From: Castellaniella ginsengisoli
Lineage (GTDB): Bacteria > Pseudomonadota > Gammaproteobacteria > Burkholderiales > Burkholderiaceae_B
Assembly: GCF_039523235.1 (NCBI RefSeq)
Contig: NZ_BAAAEX010000009.1
Direction: 5' to 3' (one strand)
Length of the DNA: 64,000 nt
In this document: piece by piece, positions 16,350-25,820 of the stretch
Position numbering within the stretch: position 1 is the stretch's first letter
How the letters are laid out: each line of letters begins with the position of its first letter
Notes under the pieces: model-generated
Seen by the model: only the letters and a program-made list of their open reading frames with translations
What the model was told of the DNA's origin: nothing
The model's database searches: none
Position numbers and translations under genes: made by a program

Positions 16350-18419
16350 TCACCCGAGCCTCGCCATCAGGTGCTGGTGCAGGTTGAACGGCGCGCGGCG
16401 GTTGCGCACGCGCAGGTAGCGGCCGTCGGGCTGGGCCGCCCAGGCCAGTTGGTTGTCCCGCCAGGCAAAAGTGAACGCTTCATCGATGACCCGGCGCCTC
16501 AGGGTCTTGTCCAAGACCGGGAAGGCGAGTTCGACCCGCCGCAGGAAATTGCGGTCCATCCAATCGGCGGAGGACAAATACAACGGTTCGGCGCCATCCT
16601 GGTAGAAATAGAACACCCGCGAATGCTCCAGGAAGCGGCCGATGATGGACCGCACCCGGATGCGGTCGGACAGCCCCGGCACGCCGGCCTGCAGGGCGCA
16701 GGCGCCGCGCACGATCAGGTCGATGCGCACGCCGGCCTGGCTGGCCTCGTACAACGCCTGGATCACCTCGGGTTCAAGCAGGGAATTCATCTTGGCGCGG
16801 ATCCGCGCGCGCTTGCCGGCGCGGGCGAAGGCGGCTTCCGAGCGGATCAGGTTCAACACGGTCTCGTGCAAGGTGAAGGGCGACTGCAGCAGCAGCTTCA
16901 ACTCGCGGCGCGTACCCAGCCCCGTCAACAACGAAAACACCTGGTCCATGTCTTCGCACATCTGCTGATTGGCCGTCAACAGGCCGAAGTCGGTGTACAG
17001 CCGCGCCGTGCGGGGATGGTAGTTGCCTGTTCCCAGGTGCCCGTAGCGGCGGATGCGGCCATCCTCCCGGCGCAGCACCAGCGCCATCTTGGCATGGGTC
17101 TTGTGCCCCACCACACCGTAGCTGACGTGGGCGCCGACCTCTTCGAGGCGCGCAGCCCAATTGATATTGGTCTGTTCGTCGAAGCGCGCCATCAGCTCGA
17201 CCACCACCGTGACCTCCTTGCCTGCCCGGGCCGCCGACAGCAGCAAGCCCATCAGCTCGGAGTCTTCCCCGGTGCGGTAGATCGTCTGCTTGATGGCCAC
17301 GACCTGCGGATCGAGCGCCGCGCTGCGCAGGAACATCAGCACGGGCTGGAAAGACTGGTAGGGATGATGCAGCAGATGGTCCCGCGCCGCGATCGCGGCG
17401 AACAGTTCTTCGGGCCGCTCCAGGCCCTGGTCGAACGGGGCCGGCATGCGCGGCCGGAAGACCGGGTATTCCAGGTCGGGCCGATTGACGCGGTTGCACA
17501 GTTGCATCAGCCGGGCCAGATTGACCGGACCGTTGACGCGGTAGGTATCGGCCGCACCGAGGCCGAACTCGCGCTGCAGGAACAATTCAAGGTCGGGCGG
17601 CATGGCGTGCGCGATCTCCAGGCGCACCGAAGCCCCGAAATTGCGCTGCGACAGCTCGCCTTGCAGCGCCTGGCGCAGATTGGTGATTTCTTCCTCGTCC
17701 ACGAACAGGTCGCTGTTGCGCGTCACCCGCCACTGAAAGCAGCCCTGGACATTCATGCCCGGGAACAGATCGCCGACGAACGCGTTGATCAGGGTGGTCA
17801 GCAGCATGAAGCCATCGGGGATGCCGGCGATCTCGGCGGGCACCTTGATCATGCGCGGCAGCGCGCGCGGCGCCTGGACGATGGCGATGTGGCCCTCGCG
17901 GCCGAAAGCGTCTTCGCCGCTCAGGGAAATGATGAAATTCAGGCTTTTGTTGTAGACGCGGGGAAAGGGGTGCGCCGGATCCAGGCCGATGGGCGTCAGC
18001 AGCGGCATCACGTCGCGCAGGAAGATTCCGTAGGCCCACTCCCGCTGCAGATCGGACCAGCCCGTCGAATAGATCAGGCCCACACCATGCTCCATCAGCT
18101 TGGGCATGACCTCGCTGGTCAGCAGGCGATTCTGGCGGTCGACCAAGGCATGGGCGGCCCGCTGCACCCGGTCGAACGCCTCATCGGGCGTCATGCCGTC
18201 CACGCCCCGCAGTTCCGGCGTCTGGCGCTGCTGCTCTTTGAGGCTGGCCATGCGGATCTCGAAGAACTCGTCCAGATTCGAACCGACGATGCATAGATAG
18301 CGCAGGCGCTCGAGGACCGGCACGTCCGTGCGCTCGGCCTTGGAAAGCACCCTCTCGTTGAATTTCAGCACCGACAATTCGCGATTCAGAAGAACCGGCA
18401 TTCCCTCGACGGCCTGCAT
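16350..18419 (-). CDS. ppk: Polyphosphate kinase 1
   Basis: A 689-aa enzyme that reversibly polymerises the gamma-phosphate of ATP into polyphosphate. Landmarks are LNRELSVLKFNERVL at the N-terminus, VGSNLDEFFEIR, the HHPYQSF segment and the autophosphorylated His in VVGHKTHAKMAL. Length is normal for Ppk1. It is divergent from ppx and just downstream of the pst operon, so uptake, storage and breakdown of phosphate are clustered. Confidence 0.97.
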   Translation of the reverse strand: MQAVEGMPVLLNRELSVLKFNERVLSKAERTDVPVLERLRYLCIVGSNLDEFFEIRMASLKEQQRQTPELRGVDGMTPDEAFDRVQRAAHALVDRQNRLLTSEVMPKLMEHGVGLIYSTGWSDLQREWAYGIFLRDVMPLLTPIGLDPAHPFPRVYNKSLNFIISLSGEDAFGREGHIAIVQAPRALPRMIKVPAEIAGIPDGFMLLTTLINAFVGDLFPGMNVQGCFQWRVTRNSDLFVDEEEITNLRQALQGELSQRNFGASVRLEIAHAMPPDLELFLQREFGLGAADTYRVNGPVNLARLMQLCNRVNRPDLEYPVFRPRMPAPFDQGLERPEELFAAIAARDHLLHHPYQSFQPVLMFLRSAALDPQVVAIKQTIYRTGEDSELMGLLLSAARAGKEVTVVVELMARFDEQTNINWAARLEEVGAHVSYGVVGHKTHAKMALVLRREDGRIRRYGHLGTGNYHPRTARLYTDFGLLTANQQMCEDMDQVFSLLTGLGTRRELKLLLQSPFTLHETVLNLIRSEAAFARAGKRARIRAKMNSLLEPEVIQALYEASQAGVRIDLIVRGACALQAGVPGLSDRIRVRSIIGRFLEHSRVFYFYQDGAEPLYLSSADWMDRNFLRRVELAFPVLDKTLRRRVIDEAFTFAWRDNQLAWAAQPDGRYLRVRNRRAPFNLHQHLMARLG

Positions 18420-18434
18420 GCACGCCTCACAATT

Positions 18435-18458
18435 CTGTCATGGATCGGCCACTATAAT
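18435..18458 (+). promoter_or_regulatory. Candidate ppx promoter between ppk and ppx
   Basis: A perfect TATAAT lies at 18453-18458, 42 bp before the ppx start. No good -35 is present at 16-18 bp. A single PhoB-like half-site CTGTCAT occupies 18435-18441, where a Pho box would sit, but its second repeat is poor. The -10 match is direct; regulation by PhoB here is weakly supported. Confidence 0.35.
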
Positions 18459-18499
18459 CGCACAGTGTGACATTCTCTGTTAAGAGTTCATCCCGGACC

Positions 18500-19990
18500 A
18501 TGGATAACCGGCTCGCCTCGATCGACCTGGGTTCGAATACCTTCCGGCTATCCATCGGACGCGTCGTGCGTCACGGTGCCAGCGCCCAGATTTATGCCGA
18601 AGACAAACTGCGCGAACTGGTCGCCCTGGCCAACGGCCTGGACGACCACATGCGCATCGATTCCGCCACCGTAGAGCAGGCCCTGGCGGCCTTGCGGCGC
18701 TTTGGCGAACGGCTGCGCGGGTTTCCTCCCGCCAACGTCCGCGCCGTGGCCACCAATACCTTCCGGGTGGCGCGCAACGCGGCCGAGATCCTGCCCGCGG
18801 CGGAACAGGCCCTGGGCTTCCCGATCGAAATCATTTCCGGCCAGGAAGAAGCCCGACTGATCTACCTGGGCGTGATCCAGGACCTGCCCCCCTCGGACCA
18901 CCGGCGGCTGGTGATCGACATCGGTGGCGGTTCCACCGAATTCATCATCGGCCGGCGAGGCCAGCCCCTGGAACTGGCCTCGCTGGAAATGGGCTGCACC
19001 ACCTGGACGCGGCAGTTCTTTCCTCAAGGACGCATCACGCCGGCCCGCATGCGCCAGGCCATCCTGGCGGCACGCGGAGCCCTGGAGTCCATTTCCAGCC
19101 GCTATCGCGGCACAGGCTGGGAAGAAGCGTACGGTTCGTCGGGAACCGCCAAGGGCCTGCTGGCCGTCCTGACTGAAAACGGCTTCAGCCCCCGGGACAT
19201 CACGCTGGATGGCATGGAGCGGTTGCGCGACGCGCTGGAGCGCAAAGGCGTGGTCCGCCTGGAAGATTGGGCCGGTCTGAAGGCCGAGCGCGTGCTGGTG
19301 CTGCCCGGCGGCCTGGCGATCATGATCGCCGCCTTCCAGGAACTGGGCATCGACCGCATGCAGGCGGGCGACGGCGCCCTGCGCGTCGGCGTGCTGCACG
19401 ACCTGCTGGGCCGCGACCTGCACCAGGACCAGCGCGACGAAACCGTGCGCCAGATGCGCGACCGCTACCAGTTGGACACGGCCCAGGCCGGCCGCGTCCG
19501 CACCCTGGCGCTGCAGTTCTTCGACCAGCTCGGCCTGGAGGCCGGCACCGAAACGGCCGAACTGCGCCGGGCGTTGGGCTGGACCGCCGATCTGCACGAG
19601 ATCGGCCTGGCCATCGCCCGCGGCGATTATCACAAACACAGCGCCTATATCCTGCAGCATGCCGACATGCCCGGTTTCTCGCACGACGACCAGCGGCTGC
19701 TGGCCTTCCTGGCCCTGGGGCACCAGGGGCGCCTCGCCAAGGTCCGCAGCTATGCGCCCGACCGCGCGCGCTGGCTGGCCTTGTGCTGCCTGCGCCTGGC
19801 GGTCCTGCTGCTGCGCCGCAGAGAGCCCTTGGGCGCACTGCCCTTGCGGCTGGACGTCCACGCGCAGCACGTCTGCCTGCACATCCAGCCGGGCTGGCTC
19901 GCCGCCCGCCCCCTGAGCGGTTTCCAACTGAAAAAAGAGGCGGCCATCTGGCGCAAGGCCGGCTTCGTTCTGGAAGTCGTCGAACGCTGA
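18500..19990 (+). CDS. ppx: Exopolyphosphatase (Ppx/GppA family)
   Basis: A 496-aa protein. The ATG at 18500 gives the family N-terminus LASIDLGSNTFRL. The ASKHA phosphate-binding motifs SIDLGSNTF and VIDIGGGSTEF are intact, as is the Glu-rich ISGQEEARLIYLGV segment. The C-terminal HD-like helical domain includes LHEIGLAI and HKHSAYIL. It hydrolyses polyphosphate processively; a GppA-type pppGpp phosphatase role cannot be excluded from sequence. It is divergent from ppk across an 80-bp gap. Confidence 0.93.
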   Translation: MDNRLASIDLGSNTFRLSIGRVVRHGASAQIYAEDKLRELVALANGLDDHMRIDSATVEQALAALRRFGERLRGFPPANVRAVATNTFRVARNAAEILPAAEQALGFPIEIISGQEEARLIYLGVIQDLPPSDHRRLVIDIGGGSTEFIIGRRGQPLELASLEMGCTTWTRQFFPQGRITPARMRQAILAARGALESISSRYRGTGWEEAYGSSGTAKGLLAVLTENGFSPRDITLDGMERLRDALERKGVVRLEDWAGLKAERVLVLPGGLAIMIAAFQELGIDRMQAGDGALRVGVLHDLLGRDLHQDQRDETVRQMRDRYQLDTAQAGRVRTLALQFFDQLGLEAGTETAELRRALGWTADLHEIGLAIARGDYHKHSAYILQHADMPGFSHDDQRLLAFLALGHQGRLAKVRSYAPDRARWLALCCLRLAVLLLRRREPLGALPLRLDVHAQHVCLHIQPGWLAARPLSGFQLKKEAAIWRKAGFVLEVVER

Positions 19991-20044
19991 CCGATCCCGG
20001 CCAGACGATCGGCCCGTCGGGCGGCCCCGCCCGCCCGGCGGCCG

Positions 20045-20830
20045 CTACCCGATCCCGAAATGCCGCCGGTAGCGCGCATCCAGCCGCTCCAGATCCAGCA
20101 GGATCGGAAAATCGGCCGTATGAAAATCGGGATCCCAGGCCGGGGCGCCGCAGATGGTCGCACCCAGCGCCAGATAGCCCTTGATCAAGGGCGGCACCCG
20201 TGCCGGCAGCGTGCTGTCGAGGCGATCCACGGGATAGGGGTGCAGGGGGCGGATGCGCGGCATCCCGGTATTGCGGGCCATCAGGGCGCATGCCCTGCGC
20301 CAGACTTCCGAGGCCGTGGTGCCGCCGTCGCGCAGGCTGACGCTGGCGCAGCCCAGCATATAGCGGTAGCCGCCCTGCTTCATGACCTGGGCCAGTCCGG
20401 ACCATAACAGCATGATGACCGTGCCGTGCCGGAACTCGGCGTCGATGCAGGAACGGCCGACCTCGACCAGTTGCGGACGCAGTGCGGCCAACGGCTCCAG
20501 GTCGAATTCAGACTCGGAATAGTAGCCGCCCGCCTGGCGGGCGGCCTCGGGCGTCAGAAGCCGGTAGGTACCCACCACCCGGCCGGTGCCCATATCGCGC
20601 ACCATGAAATGAACGCACCAGGGATCGAAGCGATCGACGTCGCGGTCGCCGACGGCCTGAGGGAACACCGCGCCCAGGTCTTCCGTGAACACCCGGAACC
20701 GCAGGCGCTGCAAGGCCTCCAGATCGGCCGGGGTGCGGGCGATGGTCAAGGCCAGTCCGCCGGCCTCGGCCCCCGGCCAATCTATGCGTTTCATCGATCC
20801 CGCGTGTACGGAAGACATAGAGACGAGCAT
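20045..20830 (-). CDS. OlsB-like GNAT N-acyltransferase
   Basis: A 261-aa protein of the Acetyltransf_5/OlsB family, which transfers 3-hydroxyacyl groups from ACP to ornithine to start ornithine-lipid synthesis. Relatives are often annotated as hemolysin-like. Typical motifs are LRFRVFTEDLG, DRFDPWCVHFMVRD, VVGTYRLLTP, LVEVGRSCIDAEFRHG and PPLIKGYLALGA. The first Met at 20830 is used, but Shine-Dalgarno evidence is weak and starts at 20818 or 20794 are possible. No olsA-like acyltransferase is adjacent, so the ornithine-lipid role is inference. Confidence 0.78.
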   Translation of the reverse strand: MLVSMSSVHAGSMKRIDWPGAEAGGLALTIARTPADLEALQRLRFRVFTEDLGAVFPQAVGDRDVDRFDPWCVHFMVRDMGTGRVVGTYRLLTPEAARQAGGYYSESEFDLEPLAALRPQLVEVGRSCIDAEFRHGTVIMLLWSGLAQVMKQGGYRYMLGCASVSLRDGGTTASEVWRRACALMARNTGMPRIRPLHPYPVDRLDSTLPARVPPLIKGYLALGATICGAPAWDPDFHTADFPILLDLERLDARYRRHFGIG

Positions 20831-20902
20831 GGTGGATTCCCGGAAGTGATGATACCGGGCTTATTCTGCCAATGCTCTGTGTGAATCATGTGACAGCCAC
20901 GC

Positions 20903-22243
20903 TCAGGCCAGTTTGACCGCCACGAGCCGGCGTACGCTTTCCTCGGCCAGGGCCTCGTCGTCGGCCTCTACCATGAGGCGCAGCTTGGGTTCGGTGCCCG
21001 AAGCCCGGATCAGCACCCGGCCGCGATCGCCCAGCGCCGCGCGCACCGCATCGGCGGCTTCTTGGAGGCCGGCGTGCGCCCGCCAGTCCAGGCCGGGGGC
21101 CAATGGCACATTGACCATCTTCTGCGCATACATGGACAGGTCGGACACCAGATCCGCCAGGGACGCACCCGCGTGAAGCATGGCGGCCAGCACCTGCAAG
21201 GCGGCCACGATGCCATCGCCCGTAGTGTGGCGATCCAGGCACAGCAGATGGCCGGAGCTCTCGCCGCCATACAGCCAGCCGTGGCGATGCAGGACCTCCA
21301 GTACGTAACGGTCGCCGACCTGGGCCCGCTCGAACGGAATGCCCAATTCGCGCATGCGGCGCTCGAAGCCGAAATTCGTCATCAGCGTGCCGACCACCCC
21401 CTGGACGGGCTGCGATCGCGCACGGTCGCGCACGATGGCATAGAGCAGTTCATCGCCATTGAACAGGCGGCCGGAGGCATCCACCATCTGCAGGCGGTCG
21501 GCGTCGCCGTCCAGGGCCACGCCCAGATCCGCGCCCTGGGCCGCGACGGCGGCGGCCAGGGTTTCAGGATGGGTGGCGCCGACCTTTTCGTTGATATTGA
21601 AACCGTCGGGCTCGCAACCGATCACGGACACCTCGGCGCCCAGTTCGCGGAACACATGAGGGGCGATGTGGTAGGCGGCGCCGTTGGCCGCATCCACCAC
21701 GATCTTCAGGCCCTGCAGATCCAGCTCGCTGGGAAAGGTGCTCTTGCAGAATTCGATGTAGCGGCCGGCAGCATCGTTGATACGCCGCGCGCGGCCCAGG
21801 CCGGCCGAATCGGCGCAACCCAGCGGTTCGTCCAGCAGCGCCTCGATGGCGGCCTCGGTCTCGTCGGGCAGCTTGGCGCCGGCCCCGGAAAAGAACTTGA
21901 TGCCGTTGTCATAGTGAGGATTGTGAGAGGCGCTGATCACGATCCCCGCCGCCAGGCGCCAGGCGCGGGTCAGGTAGGCGACCGCCGGCGTCGGGATGGG
22001 GCCGGCCAGCATCACGTCGACCCCGGCAGCCGACAAACCCGCCTCGAGCGCGGATTCCAGCATGTAGCCGGAAATACGGGTGTCCTTGCCGATGACCACC
22101 GTCGGCCGGCCGGCCGACACGGCACCGCGCGCCAGCACGCGGCCCGCCGCGTAGCCCAGCCGCAAGGCGAACTCGGCATTGATCCGATCCCCCCCGACGA
22201 TGCCTCGCACCCCGTCGGTCCCGAAATACTTGCGTGCGCTCAT
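20903..22243 (-). CDS. glmM: Phosphoglucosamine mutase
   Basis: A 446-aa enzyme converting glucosamine-6-P to glucosamine-1-P for UDP-GlcNAc, peptidoglycan and LPS synthesis. The start is MSARKYFGTDGVRG at 22243. The phosphoserine loop ISASHNPHYDNGIK, the metal loop ALDGDADR and the phosphate-binding RASGTEPKLR at the C-terminus are intact. The start overlaps the folP stop by 4 bp, the common folP-glmM arrangement. Confidence 0.98.
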   Translation of the reverse strand: MSARKYFGTDGVRGIVGGDRINAEFALRLGYAAGRVLARGAVSAGRPTVVIGKDTRISGYMLESALEAGLSAAGVDVMLAGPIPTPAVAYLTRAWRLAAGIVISASHNPHYDNGIKFFSGAGAKLPDETEAAIEALLDEPLGCADSAGLGRARRINDAAGRYIEFCKSTFPSELDLQGLKIVVDAANGAAYHIAPHVFRELGAEVSVIGCEPDGFNINEKVGATHPETLAAAVAAQGADLGVALDGDADRLQMVDASGRLFNGDELLYAIVRDRARSQPVQGVVGTLMTNFGFERRMRELGIPFERAQVGDRYVLEVLHRHGWLYGGESSGHLLCLDRHTTGDGIVAALQVLAAMLHAGASLADLVSDLSMYAQKMVNVPLAPGLDWRAHAGLQEAADAVRAALGDRGRVLIRASGTEPKLRLMVEADDEALAEESVRRLVAVKLA

Positions 22244-23079
22244 GCACGGACTCCTTGTTCTACGGCCGACCATACCCGCAGGGCATCCACGGTGTCGGCC
22301 ACGTCATGAACGCGCAAGATATGCGCCCCCCGCACCGCCCCGGCCAGGGCCGCCGCCACGCTGCCGCCCAGGCGCCGGGAGGCGGGCCGCCCCGTGACGG
22401 CGCCAATCATGGATTTGCGCGACAGGCCCAGCAGGCTGGGGTATTCCTGGCCCACGGCCTGCGGCAGTTGCTGCAGCAAGGTGTAATTGTGCGCCGCCGT
22501 CTTGCCGAAACCGAATCCGGGATCGAGCACGATGCGCGCCGCCGCAATGCCCGCCTGGCGCAGGCGCTGGGCGCCCCGATCCAGGTAGTCGCGCACTTCC
22601 GCGACCACGTCCTGGTAGACCGGGGCATCCTGCATGGTGCGCGGTTCGCCGCGCATGTGCATCAGGCACAGCGCACACCCGGAATCCGCCACGGCCTCGA
22701 TCGCGCCCGGCGCCGAAAAGCCGCCGATATCGTTGATCATGTCGGCGCCCGCCGCCAGGGCGGCCCGCATCACGTCGGGTTTGCAGGTGTCCACGGACAG
22801 CGGCACGCCGCAGTCGCGCAAGGCTTCGATCACGGGCAGGATGCGGCGCAGTTCTTCGTCGGCCGGGACGGCCTGTGCGCCGGGGCGGGTGGATTCGCCG
22901 CCGATGTCGAGCAGATCGGCGCCTTCCTCGACCAGCAGGCGCGCATGGGCGACGGCTTCGTCAGCCCGGAAATGCTCGTTGCCGTCGGAAAACGAATCCG
23001 GCGTGACATTCACGATCCCCATGACCAGGGGGCGCTCCAGGGACAAGCGGAAACGCCCGCACTGAATAGGATCAGGCAT
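22240..23079 (-). CDS. folP: Dihydropteroate synthase
   Basis: A 279-aa folate enzyme joining p-aminobenzoate to dihydropterin pyrophosphate; the target of sulfonamides. Start MPDPIQ at 23079 is used because upstream codons run into ftsH. Motifs are MGIVNVTPDSFSDG near residue 22, IGGESTRPGA near 54, NDIGG, and the C-terminal RVHDV. It lies 13 bp after ftsH and overlaps glmM. Confidence 0.97.
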   Translation of the reverse strand: MPDPIQCGRFRLSLERPLVMGIVNVTPDSFSDGNEHFRADEAVAHARLLVEEGADLLDIGGESTRPGAQAVPADEELRRILPVIEALRDCGVPLSVDTCKPDVMRAALAAGADMINDIGGFSAPGAIEAVADSGCALCLMHMRGEPRTMQDAPVYQDVVAEVRDYLDRGAQRLRQAGIAAARIVLDPGFGFGKTAAHNYTLLQQLPQAVGQEYPSLLGLSRKSMIGAVTGRPASRRLGGSVAAALAGAVRGAHILRVHDVADTVDALRVWSAVEQGVRA

Positions 23080-23092
23080 ACAAAGGATCGAA

Positions 23093-24994
23093 TCAGACAG
23101 GGGTGGCGGCGGGACCCGTATCATTGCCGGAGGCCGGCTGCCCGGACGCCGGGGTCTGCGGCGTGTCGCCCCCCGAAGGCGGCGTCTGCGGCGCGCGCGG
23201 CGGACGGCCGGACATGATGTCCTCAATCTGCTCGGCATCGATGGTTTCCCATTCGAGCAGGGCCTTGGCCATGGCATGCATCTTGTCCTGGTTGGACTCG
23301 ATCAGGTTGCGCGCCACGGTGTATTGCTCGTCGATGATGCGGCGAATCTCGGAATCGACCTTCTGCATGGTGGCTTCGGACACATGCGTGGTCTTGGTCA
23401 CGCTGCGGCCCAGGAAGACCTCGCCCTCGTTTTCGGCGTACACCACCGGCCCCAGGGAATCGGTCATGCCATAGCGCGTGACGATATCGCGCGCAATCGC
23501 GGTGGCGCGTTCGAAGTCGTTGGAGGCGCCCGTGGTCATCTGGCCCATGAAGACCTCTTCGGCGATCCGGCCGCCGAACAGCACCGCGATGGTGTTCAGC
23601 AGGCGTTCCTTGTCCATGCTGTAGCGGTCGCCCTCGGGCAGTTGCATCGTCACCCCCAGCGCGCGGCCGCGCGGAATGATGGTGACCTTGTGCACCGGAT
23701 CGGTCTTGGGCAGCAGACGCGCCACCAGCGCGTGGCCGGACTCGTGGTAGGCCGTGTTGCGGCGCTCTTCCTCGGGCATGATCATGGAGCGGCGCTCCGC
23801 GCCCATGATGATCTTGTCCTTGGCCTTTTCCAGGTCGGACATATCGACCGTGCGGCCGTTGCGGCGCGCGGCGAACAGCGCCGCCTCGTTGATCAGGTTG
23901 GCCAGGTCGGCTCCGGAAAAACCGGGGGTGCCGCGCGCCAGCACGCTCGCATCGACGTTCTGGGCGATGGGCACCTTGCGCATGTGGACTTTCAGGATCT
24001 GCTCGCGGCCGCGGATGTCGGGCAGCGACACGACCACCTGGCGATCGAAGCGGCCCGGGCGCAGCAGCGCCGGATCGAGCACGTCGGGCCGGTTGGTGGC
24101 GGCGATCACCAGCACGCCCTGGCCGGTCTCGAAACCGTCCATCTCGACCAGCAACTGGTTCAGGGTCTGCTCGCGCTCGTCGTTGCCCCCGCCCAGGCCG
24201 GCGCCGCGCTGGCGGCCCACGGCATCGATTTCATCGATGAAGATGATGCAGGGAGACTGCTTCTTGGCGTTCTCGAACATATCGCGCACGCGGGCCGCGC
24301 CCACGCCGACGAACATTTCGACGAAATCGGAACCGGAGATGCTGAAGAACGGCACCTTGGCCTCGCCGGCGATGGCCTTGGCCAGCAAGGTCTTGCCGGT
24401 GCCCGGAGGGCCGACCATCAGCACGCCGCGCGGAATGCGGCCGCCCAAGCGCTGGAATTTGGTGGGATCGCGCAGGAAGTCGACCAGTTCCTGGACGTCT
24501 TCCTTGGCCTCGTCGCAGCCGGCGACGTCCGCAAACGTGATGTTGTTGTTGTTCTCATCCATCATGCGCGCACGCGACTTGCCGAAGCTGAAGGCCCCGC
24601 CCTTGCCGCCGCCCTGCATCTGGCGCATGAAGAAAATCCACACCCCGATCAACAACAGCATCGGGAACCAGGAGATGAACAGGCTGGTGAGGAAGGAAGG
24701 TTCCTCGCGGGCCTTGCCGGAAACCTGGACGCCGTTCTTGACCAGTTCGGGCACCATCCAGAGGTCGCCCGGCGAGGTCAGGCTGTACGAACGGCCGGAC
24801 TCCGGGGACACGTAGATCGTATCGCCCTGGATATCGACCTTGTCGATGCGGCCGGCACGGGCATCGTTCATGAATTGCGTGTAACTGACCGAATCCCCGC
24901 CCGCGACCGGATGTCCGTCGAACTGCTTGAACACCGTGAAGAGTACGAGCGCGATCACCAGCCAGACCGCAATCTTGGAAAACGAGTTGTTCAA
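23093..24994 (-). CDS. ftsH: ATP-dependent zinc metalloprotease FtsH
   Basis: A 633-aa membrane AAA+ protease that degrades membrane and regulatory proteins such as LpxC. I choose the TTG at 24994 because GGAGG lies six bases upstream and it yields the expected short N-terminus before helix 1; no ATG fits. Helix 2 is near residues 100-120. The AAA domain has Walker A GPPGTGKT, Walker B IIFIDEID and the SRH region, followed by the zinc site HESGH. The C-terminus is a Pro/Gly/Thr-rich tail of about 40 residues. It precedes folP-glmM. Confidence 0.97.
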   Translation of the reverse strand: MNNSFSKIAVWLVIALVLFTVFKQFDGHPVAGGDSVSYTQFMNDARAGRIDKVDIQGDTIYVSPESGRSYSLTSPGDLWMVPELVKNGVQVSGKAREEPSFLTSLFISWFPMLLLIGVWIFFMRQMQGGGKGGAFSFGKSRARMMDENNNNITFADVAGCDEAKEDVQELVDFLRDPTKFQRLGGRIPRGVLMVGPPGTGKTLLAKAIAGEAKVPFFSISGSDFVEMFVGVGAARVRDMFENAKKQSPCIIFIDEIDAVGRQRGAGLGGGNDEREQTLNQLLVEMDGFETGQGVLVIAATNRPDVLDPALLRPGRFDRQVVVSLPDIRGREQILKVHMRKVPIAQNVDASVLARGTPGFSGADLANLINEAALFAARRNGRTVDMSDLEKAKDKIIMGAERRSMIMPEEERRNTAYHESGHALVARLLPKTDPVHKVTIIPRGRALGVTMQLPEGDRYSMDKERLLNTIAVLFGGRIAEEVFMGQMTTGASNDFERATAIARDIVTRYGMTDSLGPVVYAENEGEVFLGRSVTKTTHVSEATMQKVDSEIRRIIDEQYTVARNLIESNQDKMHAMAKALLEWETIDAEQIEDIMSGRPPRAPQTPPSGGDTPQTPASGQPASGNDTGPAATPV

Positions 24995-25107
24995 AGCCAA
25001 CCTCCTGGGTATGTACCGCTGCCTGCCCGCCGCCTGCGCGCCGCACCCGGCGCGCACAATTACAACAAGCTGACAAATACGTCAATGCTTCATTCTACCT
25101 GAATCCG

Positions 25108-25803
25108 CTAGGCGGACGCAGCGCCGTCCGTGATGCCCCGGACGCCGTCCGGACCTTGCGCGGCGGACGGGTTTTTCAATCCGCGGCCGAGCAGGAAGGT
25201 CTCGGAGGATTCACCCCGGGAGGCTTTGGGCTTGCGCTCGACCACCCGCGTGAAATGCTGCTTGAACATCTGCACGGTCTGGGAGAACCCGCTGCCGTGA
25301 AAGGCCTTGACGATCAAGGCGCCCTCCGGCTTGAGGTGACTGCAGGCGAATTCCAGCGCCAGCTCGCAGACGTGGGCGATGCGGGCGGAATCCGCCGAGG
25401 CCACACCGGATAGATTGGGGGCCATGTCGGAAATCACAAGGTCTACGGCCCGGCCTTCCAGCCGCTCGTGCAACTGCGCCAGGACTTCGTCCTCGCGGAA
25501 ATCGCCCTGGATGAACTCCACCCCGGCGATGGGCTCCATGGGCAGCAGATCCAGCGCCAGCACACGGCCGTCGATCACGCCGCCCGGCCCCAGCAGGCGC
25601 TCGCGCACGACCTGCGACCAACTGCCCGGGGCCGAGCCCAGGTCCACGACCACGTCGCCGCGCCGCAATAGTTTTTCCGTATCCAGGATCTCCGTCAGCT
25701 TGAAGGCGGCGCGGGCGCGGTAGCCCTTCTGTTGCGCCATTTTCACGTAAGGATCGTGAATATGCCGTTGAACCCAGGCTTTGGAGAATTTTTTCTTGGC
25801 CAT
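25108..25803 (-). CDS. rlmE: 23S rRNA 2'-O-ribose U2552 methyltransferase
   Basis: A 231-aa FtsJ/RrmJ methyltransferase of the ribosomal A-loop. The SAM motif is VDLGSAPGSWSQ and the active-site acidic/Lys set is visible in LVISDMAPNLSG and LIVKAFHGSGF. It ends with about 20 extra polar residues. It is divergent from yhbY with only 17 bp between the two starts, so the promoters of both must extend into coding sequence. Confidence 0.96.
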   Translation of the reverse strand: MAKKKFSKAWVQRHIHDPYVKMAQQKGYRARAAFKLTEILDTEKLLRRGDVVVDLGSAPGSWSQVVRERLLGPGGVIDGRVLALDLLPMEPIAGVEFIQGDFREDEVLAQLHERLEGRAVDLVISDMAPNLSGVASADSARIAHVCELALEFACSHLKPEGALIVKAFHGSGFSQTVQMFKQHFTRVVERKPKASRGESSETFLLGRGLKNPSAAQGPDGVRGITDGAASA

Positions 25804-25820
25804 TCTCGTACAATTCCAGT